Assembly: GCA_947493335.1 (NCBI GenBank)
Contig: CANLQO010000003.1
Span: 1 to 64,000 of the forward strand
DNA length: 64,000 nucleotides
Source of the DNA: an uncultured Paracoccaceae bacterium
GTDB lineage: Bacteria > Pseudomonadota > Alphaproteobacteria > Rhodobacterales > Rhodobacteraceae
Direction: 5' to 3'
How positions within the stretch are numbered: position 1 is the stretch's first letter; each line of letters starts with the position of its first letter. Positions 50,355 to 58,897 of the stretch are shown here, piece after piece. The position numbers were made by a program, and so were the translations under genes. A model generated the notes under the pieces. It was not told where the DNA came from, ran no database searches, and saw only the letters and a list, made by a program, of their open reading frames with translations.

Positions 50355-50370
50355 TTAACGAAATGTTAAC
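50355..50370. promoter_or_regulatory. Consensus CtrA box in the luxR promoter region
   Basis: TTAA-CGAAATG-TTAAC matches the CtrA consensus TTAA-N7-TTAAC exactly, and on the other strand it again reads TTAA-N7-TTAA. It lies 22-37 bp upstream of the TTG-start gene that leads the luxR-luxI transcript, close to the expected core promoter. CtrA binding is inference. Confidence 0.5.
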
Positions 50371-50371
50371 A

Positions 50372-50394
50372 ACCTATCGTAGCATGCGATCTGT
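50372..50394. promoter_or_regulatory. Imperfect dyad, possible lux-box-like operator
   Basis: The 23 bp centred on 50383 are symmetric at 7 of 11 pairs (outer AC/GT, inner ATCG/CGAT). It is directly next to the CtrA box and about 40-60 bp from the TTG start. LuxR-type operators are 18-20 bp imperfect dyads, so this is a weak candidate. Confidence 0.25.
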
Positions 50395-50485
50395 GAAGGA
50401 AATATTCACCGGACTGACCCCCGCTAGATATGGGGAGGGGGTAAATCGCTAAGTTATTGAAATATTGTTGCGCGTTCTGAAACGC

Positions 50486-50510
50486 AAAAACGCCCCACAA
50501 CCGTGGGGCG
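50486..50510 (-). terminator. Rho-independent terminator after ccrA
   Basis: On the minus strand CGCCCCAC and GTGGGGCG (plus-strand positions 50503-50510 and 50491-50498) form a perfect 8-bp stem with a 4-nt loop, followed by TTTTT (50490-50486). It separates ccrA from the luxR unit. Confidence 0.85.
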
Positions 50511-50534
50511 AATTGCCTTCCGAATCAAATATTC

Positions 50535-51815
50535 TTAGCGTTGTGCTTCGATGACCGTGTCTTCGTAGGTCCGAAGGCCTGTTTTCGGGGCCTGAACCAA
50601 CACCGCCATGTTGCCCGGCTTGTGCTCATTCTTGCGCATCTTGGTGTGGGCCGCAGGGATGTCTGCCCACGGGAAGACCTCTGACATGCAAGGATCAAGG
50701 CGGCGTTCAATCATCAACTGGTTGGCGGCACTTGCCTGCTTGAGGTGCGCGAAGTGAGAGCCTTGCAGACGCTTTTGGTGCATCCACATGTAGCGAACGT
50801 CAAAGGTACAGTTGAACCCGGTGGTTCCGGCACAGATCACGACCATGCCGCCCTTTTTGCACACAAGCGCGGACACAGGGAACGTTGCTTCGCCGGGGTG
50901 CTCGAACACCATGTCGACGTTGTTGCCCTTGCCGGTGATTTCCCAGATGGCCTTGCCGAATTTGCGGGCCTCTTTCAGCCAGTCATTATATTCAGGCGTG
51001 TTCACCGTGGGCAGTTGGCCCCAGCAGTTGAAGTCTTTGCGGTTGATGACACCCTTGGCACCCAGTGACATCACAAACTCGCGCTTGTCCTCTTCGGAAA
51101 TCACCCCGATGGCATTGGCCCCTGCGGTGTTGATCAGCTGGATCGCATAGGATCCAAGACCACCCGAGGCGCCCCAGACCAGCACGTTCTGACCGGGCTT
51201 GAGGTCATGCGGTTCATGTCCAAAGAGCATCCGGTAGGCGGTGGCAAGCGTCAGGGTATAGCAAGCCGCCTCTTCCCACGTCAGGTGCTGCGGACGCGGC
51301 ATCAACTGTTGCGACTGCACGCAGGTGAATTGCGCGAAAGAGCCGTCAGGGGTCTCATATCCCCAGATCCGCTGACTGTCGGAATACATCGGGTCGCCGC
51401 CGTTGCAGTGTTCATCGTCGCCGTCGTCCTGATTGCAATGGATCACGACCTCATCGCCGACTTTCCAGCGCTTGACCTTGTCACCCACGGCCCAGACGAT
51501 GCCCGATGCATCAGAGCCCGCGATGTGGAAATCGGCCTTGTGGACGTCAAAGGGGCTGATCGGAATGCCAAGGCCCGCCCAGACGCCGTTGTAGTTCACG
51601 CCAGCGGCCATCACCATCACAAGAACCTCGTGGCTGTCAGGCTTGGGGCAATCAACAACCTCAACCTCGAAAGCCTTTTCGGGCTCACCATGACGTTCGC
51701 GGCGGATCGTCCATGCGTACATCTGGTCAGGCACATGGCCGACGGGAGGCAATTCACCAACTTCATAAAGCGACTTTTCGGGCGCGGTGACGCCGGTGTT
51801 CTGATCAAGGGCCAT
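50535..51815 (-). CDS. ccrA: Crotonyl-CoA carboxylase/reductase
   Basis: Key enzyme of the ethylmalonyl-CoA pathway (426 aa): reductive carboxylation of crotonyl-CoA to ethylmalonyl-CoA with NADPH and CO2. The sequence is close to my recollection of the Rhodobacter sphaeroides enzyme throughout: GHVPDQMYAWTIRRERHGEP, VIHCNQDDGDDEHCNGGDP and the NADPH loop VLVWGASGGLGSYAIQLI; also VFEHPGEATFPVS and CAGTTGFNCTFDVRYMWMHQ. The ATG at 51815 is chosen for its GGAG ribosome binding site and the MALDQ start; further in-frame upstream codons exist. TTTGCA repeats and a TATAAT box lie upstream. Confidence 0.95.
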   Translation of the reverse strand: MALDQNTGVTAPEKSLYEVGELPPVGHVPDQMYAWTIRRERHGEPEKAFEVEVVDCPKPDSHEVLVMVMAAGVNYNGVWAGLGIPISPFDVHKADFHIAGSDASGIVWAVGDKVKRWKVGDEVVIHCNQDDGDDEHCNGGDPMYSDSQRIWGYETPDGSFAQFTCVQSQQLMPRPQHLTWEEAACYTLTLATAYRMLFGHEPHDLKPGQNVLVWGASGGLGSYAIQLINTAGANAIGVISEEDKREFVMSLGAKGVINRKDFNCWGQLPTVNTPEYNDWLKEARKFGKAIWEITGKGNNVDMVFEHPGEATFPVSALVCKKGGMVVICAGTTGFNCTFDVRYMWMHQKRLQGSHFAHLKQASAANQLMIERRLDPCMSEVFPWADIPAAHTKMRKNEHKPGNMAVLVQAPKTGLRTYEDTVIEAQR

Positions 51816-51880
51816 GTCAGTCTCCATCACACAAATCCTGTTGCCGCGCCGCAGAATCGACGCTTTCAGGAGTGTTCGCA

Positions 51881-51899
51881 TTTGCAGCGTAACTTTGCA
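51881..51899. promoter_or_regulatory. TTTGCA direct repeats upstream of ccrA
   Basis: TTTGCA occurs at 51881-51886 and 51894-51899, 13 bp apart. From memory, TTTGCAAA-type paired sites are the targets of PccR/ScfR acyl-CoA-responsive regulators in Rhodobacter. A TATAAT sequence on the minus strand at 51929-51924 could be the -10 box, which would put the repeats just downstream of transcription start. Confidence 0.35.
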
Positions 51900-51929
51900 A
51901 CCCATTTGGGGGAGGTTTTTGTAATTATA

Positions 51930-53303
51930 TTACGTCGCGGAATTTTCGATATCGCGCCCCAGGTGATGCGCAATGCTGGCTGCATAAAACGCAAGGATGT
52001 CCTGACCAGCTTCTGTCACCGCCAGCTCGGCACCGGTCTGCGCGACCAGGGACCGATCCGCAAAGCGGCGCAGCGCATCATCGACCAGCGCGCCCGCATC
52101 ACGGCGCGGCAGCACCATGCGACGGTCCTTGAGCTGTGCGATGCTGTTTTGCACCTGCGCCAGCACCGCGTCGCGGGTTGTTGCCCCCTGCAGCAACGCA
52201 TCAGCAACCAATGGCGCACTGAGCACCGGGATCACCGCATTGATCCGCGTCATCAACTCGGCCGCGACAGCCTCTGTCAGGTCGCCCTCGACCGTGTCGC
52301 GAAACTTTGACAGTTCCAGTGGCTGACCAAACCCCACCGATGCCGCGCCAAAGGTGTCGAACCGCCGGGTGATCCGTTGCCACAGGTGCCACGACACACC
52401 GCGCACCACGGTCATCAGCGGCGGACGAAACCGGCGCACGCCTTTCTTGTCGGCGGCAATCAGGAACTTGTCTTCCAGCACCCGGTCATAGTTCAGTGCA
52501 ACAGGCACAAAAATCACATCCCGGTCCTTGAGGTCGGCGGTGGTGATATAGTTCAAAAGCCCCAGCTTTGGCTTGCTGGATCGCCCGGTTAACGACAGCC
52601 CGCCTTCGGGAAACATGGCTTGGGTCACACCGCCTGCTGTGGCCATCTGCACGTAGCGGGCCAGCACTTTGCGATAAAGATCACCGCGTGACCGGCGGCG
52701 GATAAAGTAGGCGCCCATCATCTTGATCATCGACGACAGCGGCCAGACCCGGGCCCATTCCCCCACCGCATAAGACAGCGCGCCCGCGCGGCTGACCAGA
52801 TAGGTGACCAGCACGTAGTCCATATTTGACCGGTGATTCATCACAAAGATCACCGTGGCATCCGGGTCCAGCGCCTCGAGCGTTTCGCGGGGAAAAGCCC
52901 CCAGCCGGATGCGGTAAAGCGACTTGGATATCCAGCGCGCCAGCCGTGTGCCAACGGTGAAATAGGCCGTGGCCGAGAACGATGGCACGATTTCCCGTGC
53001 GTACCATTGCGCTTTTTCAAAGGCGACGTTTTCGGGGATGTTGTTGGATCGCGCGTGCTCGACAATCGCCTGCGTCACCTCCGGATCATAGACGAGCCGC
53101 TGGATCATGTCATAGCGGCGGGCCAGCTTGAACGGTTCAATCGGTTTTTGCAGTCGTTCATTTAGCCGTGCGATGACGCGCTCTGCCCGGCGGCGAAAGA
53201 ACCAGCGCACGGATGGAAAAAGGAAATGCGACGCAAACGTTACCCCCGCGAACAGCAGGATGAGCACGAAGGCCCACAGCGGAAGCGTCACGGGTTGCGT
53301 CAT
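51930..53303 (-). CDS. Glycerol-3-phosphate / lysophosphatidate acyltransferase family protein (PlsB-like)
   Basis: A 457-aa membrane-associated acyltransferase. One N-terminal membrane helix (LPLWAFVLILLFAGVTFASH) precedes the PlsC-type domain with its catalytic NHxxxD as FVMNHRSNMDYVLVTYL near residue 165. A second motif FPEGGLSLTGR near residue 235 binds the glycerol phosphate, and IFVPVALNYDRVLED is a further conserved block. Motif spacing resembles PlsB (sn-1 glycerol-3-phosphate acyltransferase) more than the short PlsC enzymes. It is convergent with nothing; it reads toward ccrA and is divergent from ecm, with 138 bp between starts. Confidence 0.85.
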   Translation of the reverse strand: MTQPVTLPLWAFVLILLFAGVTFASHFLFPSVRWFFRRRAERVIARLNERLQKPIEPFKLARRYDMIQRLVYDPEVTQAIVEHARSNNIPENVAFEKAQWYAREIVPSFSATAYFTVGTRLARWISKSLYRIRLGAFPRETLEALDPDATVIFVMNHRSNMDYVLVTYLVSRAGALSYAVGEWARVWPLSSMIKMMGAYFIRRRSRGDLYRKVLARYVQMATAGGVTQAMFPEGGLSLTGRSSKPKLGLLNYITTADLKDRDVIFVPVALNYDRVLEDKFLIAADKKGVRRFRPPLMTVVRGVSWHLWQRITRRFDTFGAASVGFGQPLELSKFRDTVEGDLTEAVAAELMTRINAVIPVLSAPLVADALLQGATTRDAVLAQVQNSIAQLKDRRMVLPRRDAGALVDDALRRFADRSLVAQTGAELAVTEAGQDILAFYAASIAHHLGRDIENSAT

Positions 53304-53363
53304 GGCGCGACCCTGACAGGGAACGCGCCCGGCGTAAATCCCGTCATGCCGCAGCGCAGCGGA

Positions 53364-53391
53364 TTGACGGTGGTTCAAAATTTCCTATAAC
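53364..53391 (+). promoter_or_regulatory. Sigma-70 type promoter of ecm
   Basis: TTGACG (53364-53369), a 16-bp spacer, and TATAAC (53386-53391), 50 bp before the ecm ATG. This is the best-looking -35/-10 pair in the window. Confidence 0.6.
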
Positions 53392-53441
53392 AGGTCCAGA
53401 GAGTAATAAAATTACGCTGCGATTGCACAGTGAGGCCCGTG

Positions 53442-55409
53442 ATGACCGACACACCCAAAGACCGCCCCTGGCTGTTCCGCACTTATGCGGGGCATTCGAC
53501 TGCCAAGGCCTCGAACGCGCTCTATCGCGGCAATCTGGCCAAGGGGCAGACCGGTCTTTCGGTGGCCTTCGATCTGCCAACGCAGACGGGATATGACAGC
53601 GACCACGAGTTGTCGCGCGGTGAGGTCGGCAAGGTCGGCGTGCCAATCTGTCACTTGGGCGACATGCGGGCCCTGTTTGATGATATCCCGCTGGAGAAAA
53701 TGAACACCTCGATGACGATCAATGCGACCGCGCCGTGGCTCTTGTCGCTCTATATCGCGGTGGCAGAGGAACAGGGCGCGGACGTCAGCGCGCTACAGGG
53801 CACGGTGCAGAACGACATCATCAAGGAATACCTGTCGCGCGGGACGTACATCTGCCCGCCAGAGCCGAGCCTGCGGATGATCACCGATGTCGCCGCCTAT
53901 ACCCGCGCGAACCTGCCCAAGTGGAACCCGATGAACGTCTGTTCCTACCACTTGCAAGAAGCTGGGGCGACGCCGGAGCAAGAGCTGGCGTTTGCCTTGG
54001 CCACGGCATGTGCCGTGCTCGACGACTTGAAGGGCAAAGTCGCGCCCGAGGATTTTCCCGCCATGGTCGGACGGATTTCCTTTTTCGTGAACGCAGGCAT
54101 CCGCTTTGTCACCGAACTTTGCAAGATGCGCGCATTTGTGGCGCTTTGGGATGAGATCTGCCGCGAGCGTTACGGTGTCGAGGACGCCAAATTCCGGCGC
54201 TTCCGCTACGGGGTGCAGGTCAACTCGCTGGGGCTGACCGAACAGCAGCCCGAAAACAACGTTTACCGCATCTTGATTGAAATGCTGGCGGTGACGCTGT
54301 CCAAGAATGCGCGTGCCCGTGCGGTACAGCTTCCTGCGTGGAACGAAGCGCTTGGCCTGCCGCGCCCATGGGATCAGCAATGGTCGCTGCGCATGCAGCA
54401 GATTCTGGCCTATGAAACCGACCTGCTGGAATACGACGACCTGTTTGATGGCAACCCGGCCATTGACCGCAAGGTCAACGCGCTGATGGAAGGTGCGCGC
54501 GATGAATTGCGCCAGATCGACGGTATGGGCGGTGCGGTCGGTGCGATTGCCTATATGAAAGGCCGCCTGGTCGAGGCGAATGCCGCCCGGATCGGCGGCA
54601 TTGAGACGGGCGAGACGACCGTCGTTGGCGTAAACAAATGGCAGGCCGCCGAACCTTCGCCTCTGACCGCAGGTGACGATGCGATCATGGTCGCCGATGC
54701 CGAAGCAGAGGCCGATCAATTGCGCAGGTTGGCCGCGTGGAAGCGCGACCGCGATGGGGCGGCTGTGACCACCGCGTTGACCGCATTGCGGACGGCGGCG
54801 CAAGATGGCAGCAATATCATGGCCCCCTCAATCGCCTGCGCAAAGGCGGGTGTGACGACAGGCGAATGGGCGGACGTGATCCGTGCCTGTTTCGGGCAAT
54901 ACCGCGCGCCAACGGGTGTTTCGGCCAATCCGTCGAACCGGACCGAAGGGCTTGATGATATCCGCGCCCGCGTCGATGCGGTCAGCCAGACCCTTGGGCG
55001 GCGACTTAAGTTCCTTGTGGGTAAGCCGGGGCTTGATGGCCATTCGAATGGCGCCGAACAAATTGCCACCCGCGCCCGCGATTGCGGCATGGAAATCTCT
55101 TATGAAGGAATTCGTCTGACACCGGATGAATTGGTGGCCGCTGCACAATCAGAAGACGTGCATGTCATTGGCCTTTCAATTCTGTCGGGATCGCATATCC
55201 CGCTGATTGCCGCGTTTCTTGAAAAATTGCGCGCCGCAAACCTGGGCCATATCCCGGTCATTGCAGGCGGCATTATTCCCGAGGACGATGAAAAGCGATT
55301 GTATGAAATGGGGATCGCGAAAGTCTATACACCAAAGGATTTTGAATTGAACAAGATCATGGATGACATTGTGACGCTGGTCGATCCCAGCGCAATTGCG
55401 GCGGAATAG
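53442..55409 (+). CDS. ecm: Ethylmalonyl-CoA mutase (MeaA-type, B12-dependent)
   Basis: Adenosylcobalamin-dependent mutase of 655 aa that converts ethylmalonyl-CoA to methylsuccinyl-CoA, the step two after CcrA. The barrel domain holds GLSVAFDLPTQTGYDSDHEL and TMSITI-like NTSMTINATAPWLLSLYIAV. The C-terminal cobalamin domain has the B12 motif KFLVGKPGLDGHSNGAEQ near residue 530, with IGLSILSGSHIPLI and PVIAGGIIPEDDE. The combination of substrate and B12 domains in one chain is typical of Ecm. The ATG at 53442 (GAGG ribosome binding site) is preferred over a GTG at 53430. ccrA lies about 1.6 kb away, with the acyltransferase between. Confidence 0.94.
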   Translation: MTDTPKDRPWLFRTYAGHSTAKASNALYRGNLAKGQTGLSVAFDLPTQTGYDSDHELSRGEVGKVGVPICHLGDMRALFDDIPLEKMNTSMTINATAPWLLSLYIAVAEEQGADVSALQGTVQNDIIKEYLSRGTYICPPEPSLRMITDVAAYTRANLPKWNPMNVCSYHLQEAGATPEQELAFALATACAVLDDLKGKVAPEDFPAMVGRISFFVNAGIRFVTELCKMRAFVALWDEICRERYGVEDAKFRRFRYGVQVNSLGLTEQQPENNVYRILIEMLAVTLSKNARARAVQLPAWNEALGLPRPWDQQWSLRMQQILAYETDLLEYDDLFDGNPAIDRKVNALMEGARDELRQIDGMGGAVGAIAYMKGRLVEANAARIGGIETGETTVVGVNKWQAAEPSPLTAGDDAIMVADAEAEADQLRRLAAWKRDRDGAAVTTALTALRTAAQDGSNIMAPSIACAKAGVTTGEWADVIRACFGQYRAPTGVSANPSNRTEGLDDIRARVDAVSQTLGRRLKFLVGKPGLDGHSNGAEQIATRARDCGMEISYEGIRLTPDELVAAAQSEDVHVIGLSILSGSHIPLIAAFLEKLRAANLGHIPVIAGGIIPEDDEKRLYEMGIAKVYTPKDFELNKIMDDIVTLVDPSAIAAE

Positions 55410-55492
55410 ATCCGACAAAAGACTAGTCCAAAAAGGCGAATTGCATCAAACTGGATTTAGTTTTAAATCGTGTCACCACTCAGGAGAACACG

Positions 55493-55831
55493 ATGAAGAA
55501 GTCCGAATTAAAGTCCATGTCCCGCAAGGACCTGGAGAAACTCAAAGCCAATATCGAAGACGTATTGGCAGGCATTTCCGCCCGCGAAAAGAAAGACGCA
55601 TTGGCAGCCGCCGAAAAGGCCGCCGCAGCGCATGGATTTTCGCTTGCGGAATTGGCTGTTGCGGCCCCCAAGAAACGTGGCCCCAAGCCCGGCAAGGCCA
55701 AGGTCAAATCGACGCCCAAGTTTGCCAATCCGGCGGATAAATCCCAGACGTGGACCGGCAAGGGCCGCCAGCCCGAATGGTTCAAGGCCGCGATTGCAGG
55801 CGGTGCAAAGCCGGAATCAATGGCGATCTAA
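55493..55831 (+). CDS. H-NS family nucleoid-associated protein (HvrA/Spb-like)
   Basis: A 112-aa H-NS-type protein. Residues 1-50 are a basic/acidic coiled-coil oligomerisation region (SRKDLEKLKANIEDVLAGIS). A Lys/Pro-rich linker (KKRGPKPGKAKVK) leads to the DNA-binding motif SQTWTGKGRQPEWFKAAIAG, the family TWTG-(R/K)-G-R-x-P-x-W signature. Relatives in Rhodobacter (HvrA, Spb) tune photosynthesis and nitrogen genes. An AGGAGAACACG ribosome binding site precedes the ATG. It overlaps the convergent DUF4329 gene by 4 bp. Confidence 0.92.
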   Translation: MKKSELKSMSRKDLEKLKANIEDVLAGISAREKKDALAAAEKAAAAHGFSLAELAVAAPKKRGPKPGKAKVKSTPKFANPADKSQTWTGKGRQPEWFKAAIAGGAKPESMAI

Positions 55832-56343
55832 TCGCTCAGCTTTTTGACCAATTCGTCATAGGTGTATTCCTGTGCGATATCCCCGTTCAGCCCTTTTGCA
55901 AAGCCGGGGGCGACGGGCAAACACCCCAAGCCGCAGATCTGACGGGCGACCATTGCGCGCCCGTCAATATACCAAAGCCTGCCACCGGGCGTGGACACAT
56001 ATCCGTTCAATAAAAAGGCGGCGTCGCCTTCCATATCAATGTCGCTTGGGATCTCATTAAAATAGCCCCGGTCAAACGCACCATGGGTATGGTAAGAGGC
56101 CGTGACCGCAATGTCGTCGGGAAAATCCGCGCTGCAACTGGCCTGCGTGCCGCCTGTCGCCGGTGTCGCCACCAATTCGGCCTGTTCATTATAACCAATA
56201 TATCCGCAATACTCGCGCCGCTTGCGAAATGACAGGTCTTGCAGGCTGGCGAGCACCGCGCGCGCCACGGCGGCCTCTTCGGCATTCTGGGCCGCGGCTG
56301 GTGTTGCCAGAAGAGCGGCCAAAATCAGGTGACGCAGCGCCAT
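55828..56343 (-). CDS. Exported DUF4329-like protein
   Basis: A 171-aa protein with signal peptide MALRHLILAALLATPAAAQ. The mature chain contains VTASYHTHGAFDRGYFNEIP followed by SDIDMEGDA, then GGRLWYIDGRAMVARQICGL and a C-terminal YTYDEL. This matches, from memory, the DUF4329 domain. The H-T-H followed by S-x-x-D recalls the metal site of JAB/JAMM isopeptidases, although the spacing is longer. A pair of Cys (QASC, CGY) may form a disulfide. Function unknown. Convergent with the H-NS-like gene and divergent from deoD. Confidence 0.72.
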   Translation of the reverse strand: MALRHLILAALLATPAAAQNAEEAAVARAVLASLQDLSFRKRREYCGYIGYNEQAELVATPATGGTQASCSADFPDDIAVTASYHTHGAFDRGYFNEIPSDIDMEGDAAFLLNGYVSTPGGRLWYIDGRAMVARQICGLGCLPVAPGFAKGLNGDIAQEYTYDELVKKLSD

Positions 56344-56403
56344 GGGGGTTCCTTCGCCCGGGTTGTCGGCTTAGCCTATCCGTAACAACAAAGGACATCA
56401 AAG

Positions 56404-57108
56404 ATGACGATTCACATTGGCGCCAAAAAGGGCGACATCGCCCCCACCGTCCTGATGCCGGGCGACCCCTACCGCGCAAAATGGGCGGCTGAGACGTTCC
56501 TGACCGATATCAAACTGGTCAACGAAGTCCGTGGCATGCTGGGATTTACCGGCACATGGAACGGCCATCCGGTTACCATTCAAGGCAGCGGCATGGGGAT
56601 GCCGAGCCTGTCGATCTACGCCAATGAATTGATCAAGGACTACGACGCCCAAACGCTGATCCGGATCGGATCTTGTGGCGGCATGCAGGATCGTGTGGGC
56701 ATTCGGGATGTGATTCTGGCGATGACCGCCTCAACAGTTTCAACGCCGTCGCGCGGCATCTTCAAAGAGCTGCAATTCGCCCCCTGTGCCGACTACGGGC
56801 TCTTGGCCGCAGCGCATAGCGCCGCCGTCGACAAGGGCACCACAACCCATGTGGGCGGCATCTATTCCTCGGATGTCTTCTACGATGAACGCCCCGACCT
56901 TAACGAACAGATGGTCCGGCACGGCATTCTGGGGGTCGAGATGGAGGCGGCTGAACTTTACACCCTTGCAGCCCGCTATGGTCGCCGCGCTTTGGCCGTG
57001 CTGACCGTCAGTGACCACCTGCTGACGCATGAAGCCCTACCCGCCGCAGATCGCGAACGGTCTTTTGGTGATATGGTGGAAATCGCACTGGCGGCTGCGT
57101 TTGCCTGA
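56404..57108 (+). CDS. deoD: Purine-nucleoside phosphorylase
   Basis: Hexameric purine nucleoside phosphorylase of 234 aa, cleaving inosine, guanosine and adenosine nucleosides with phosphate. It starts [20 protein letters not shown], with the phosphate-binding Gly/Arg region. [19 protein letters not shown] and [19 protein letters not shown] are family blocks, [13 protein letters not shown] carries the ribose-binding Glu, and [10 protein letters not shown] the catalytic Asp. In this window it fits with the BMP-type transporter, which probably imports nucleosides; the genes are not adjacent. It ends 27 bp before the convergent DUF1989 gene. Confidence 0.95.
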   Translation: MTIHIGAKKGDIAPTVLMPGDPYRAKWAAETFLTDIKLVNEVRGMLGFTGTWNGHPVTIQGSGMGMPSLSIYANELIKDYDAQTLIRIGSCGGMQDRVGIRDVILAMTASTVSTPSRGIFKELQFAPCADYGLLAAAHSAAVDKGTTTHVGGIYSSDVFYDERPDLNEQMVRHGILGVEMEAAELYTLAARYGRRALAVLTVSDHLLTHEALPAADRERSFGDMVEIALAAAFA

Positions 57109-57135
57109 CCGAACAAGACGGACGCCAGCACGACC

Positions 57136-57981
57136 TTAGCGCCCGTGACTGCGATCGTATCCATTGACCGGCGGGCTCTCCCAGTTGGTGAACCCCGCCG
57201 GACGCAGAACCTCCATACCAAGCGGATAGCATGCGGCCGCATCGCTGGAATGCTCCGCCGAACAATCGCCCCCCGGACAGGCGGAAAGGACCGCCAGCAG
57301 ATCAATTTCTGCCAGCAGATCAATATAGTCGCCCGGTCGCACCGGGCTGGCCTTCATGAAATACTGGCCCGTGTCGCGGGTAAAGCCGGTGCACATAAAG
57401 ACATTGAGCACGTCATGCACATGTTTCTCAGCCTCTTTCAGCGTCAACCCGGCATGATCGGCCAGCGCCCGCGTCAGATTGGAATGGCAACAGGCGTGAT
57501 ACTGCGACCCTGCCAGCAGATTGCCGGTATAGGGGTCGCATCGCGTGCCAATCACGTCATGCACCGACCCGCCAAACGCGTCGATGCCGTACCATCCAAG
57601 CGTGTCGTGGATCACCGTCGCCATTGGCCGCAGATAAGGAAAACACGACCACATCCGGTCGCCCGTGGTAATGTGCGTACCATGCAAGGCGCGGGTCTTG
57701 CCGGAGTAAAACCGTTCTGACAGGTCCGTCGCGTTGAACAGGTTCAGATCGCCAACCTGCGGACCCTCAACCGAGGTGATACGCAGGATATGTCCGGCAG
57801 GCACTTCGATGGTTGCTGCGTCCCGTGGCGGCGCCACGGCCTTGGCCACCACTCTTGCGTCCAGACGCAGGGCCTCCAATGCCGCCAAATCTGGTTGCGG
57901 CAATGTCTCGGTTGGATAGCAGATGACCGGCGGTACCGCGCGGCGGGTCTCTGCGTCCTTGGGGGGAATCACTGGGCTCAT
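57136..57981 (-). CDS. DUF1989 / urea carboxylase-associated family protein
   Basis: A 281-aa member of the DUF1989 family, usually annotated as urea amidolyase- or urea carboxylase-associated. Family segments are GHILRITSVEGPQVGDLNLF, SERFYSGKTRALHGTHITTG, DRMWSCFPYLRPMATVIHDT and SQYHACCHSNLTRALAD. Cysteines in CCHSN, MCTG and CPGGDCS and nearby His may bind a metal. The family often sits with urea or glycine-betaine genes, but here the neighbours are deoD and sdhB, so the role is open. The ATG at 57981 is chosen because upstream codons fall in the intergenic repeat motif. Confidence 0.82.
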   Translation of the reverse strand: MSPVIPPKDAETRRAVPPVICYPTETLPQPDLAALEALRLDARVVAKAVAPPRDAATIEVPAGHILRITSVEGPQVGDLNLFNATDLSERFYSGKTRALHGTHITTGDRMWSCFPYLRPMATVIHDTLGWYGIDAFGGSVHDVIGTRCDPYTGNLLAGSQYHACCHSNLTRALADHAGLTLKEAEKHVHDVLNVFMCTGFTRDTGQYFMKASPVRPGDYIDLLAEIDLLAVLSACPGGDCSAEHSSDAAACYPLGMEVLRPAGFTNWESPPVNGYDRSHGR

Positions 57982-58000
57982 GCCAGCAGCATGAAACGCA

Positions 58001-58060
58001 TGATCTTTCTTTTGAACAGAAATATGCCCGCCGGAGGCACGCCCCGCCTTTGGCGGGCAA
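58001..58060 (-). repeat. Rhodobacterial intergenic motif, copy 2, with CCCGCC/GGCGGG hairpins
   Basis: On the minus strand, past sdhB, nested GCCCGCC and GGCGGGC arms are followed by GGCGGGCATATTTCTG and TTCAAAAGA. The TATTT.TG.TCA.AAGA core matches the copy at 10350-10386. A further GGCGGGCC/GGCCCGCC hairpin lies at about 58071-58088, next to the sdhB stop. Together they probably end the sdh transcript. Confidence 0.45.
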
Positions 58061-58097
58061 AACATGGTGTGGCGGGCCCTGGCCCGCCTCCTTTGGG

Positions 58098-58877
58098 TTA
58101 CACCACCCGCTCGACCAGCTTTTTCTTGATGTCGGCAATCGCCGCAGCGGGGTTCAACCCCTTGGGGCAGGTCTTGGCGCAGTTCATGATCGTGTGACAG
58201 CGGTAAAGCTTGAAGGGGTCTTCGAGATCATCCAGCCGCTCGCCCGTCGCCTCATCCCGGCTGTCGACAATCCAGCGATGCGCCGCAAGCAACGCGGCTG
58301 GCCCCAGATACCTGTCACCGTTCCACCAGTAAGACGGGCAGGATGTCGAACAACAGGCGCACATCACACACTCATAGCCACCGTCCAGCTTCTTGCGATC
58401 CTCGATGGATTGCTTCCACTCTTTCGCTGGCGTGTTTGTCTTGGTTTCCAGCCACGGCATGATGCTGGCGTGTTGTGCGTAGAAATGGGTCAAATCCGGG
58501 ATCAGGTCCTTGACCACCGGCATATGCGGCAAGGGATAGATCTTCACATCGCCCGCAACCTCATCCAGCCCGTAGATGCAGGCCAGCGTGTTGATCCCGT
58601 CGATATTCATCGCACAAGACCCGCAAATCCCCTCGCGGCAAGACCGGCGAAAGGTCAGCGTCGGGTCAATCTCATTCTTGATCTTAATCAGCGCGTCCAG
58701 AATCATCGGCCCGCAGGTGTCAAGATCAACGAAATATGTGTCGAGTGACGGGTTTTTGCCGTCGTCCGGGTTCCAGCGATAAATCTGGACCTTCTTGACG
58801 TTGGTCGCCCCTTCAGGCTTGGGCCAGGTTTTGCCCGTGACCATGCGAGAGTTCTTGGGGAGTGTCAGTTGAACCAT
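58098..58877 (-). CDS. sdhB: Succinate dehydrogenase iron-sulfur subunit
   Basis: A 259-aa Fe-S subunit of complex II. The plant-type 2Fe-2S motif is [17 protein letters not shown] near residue 80. The 4Fe-4S and 3Fe-4S motifs are [18 protein letters not shown] and [20 protein letters not shown]. The N-terminal segment up to [11 protein letters not shown] matches alphaproteobacterial SdhB. It carries electrons from SdhA to ubiquinone in SdhCD. It is the last gene of the operon, 20 bp after the second lipoprotein gene. Confidence 0.97.
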   Translation of the reverse strand: MVQLTLPKNSRMVTGKTWPKPEGATNVKKVQIYRWNPDDGKNPSLDTYFVDLDTCGPMILDALIKIKNEIDPTLTFRRSCREGICGSCAMNIDGINTLACIYGLDEVAGDVKIYPLPHMPVVKDLIPDLTHFYAQHASIMPWLETKTNTPAKEWKQSIEDRKKLDGGYECVMCACCSTSCPSYWWNGDRYLGPAALLAAHRWIVDSRDEATGERLDDLEDPFKLYRCHTIMNCAKTCPKGLNPAAAIADIKKKLVERVV

Positions 58878-58897
58878 TGGTCAAACCTTTCCGTCAT

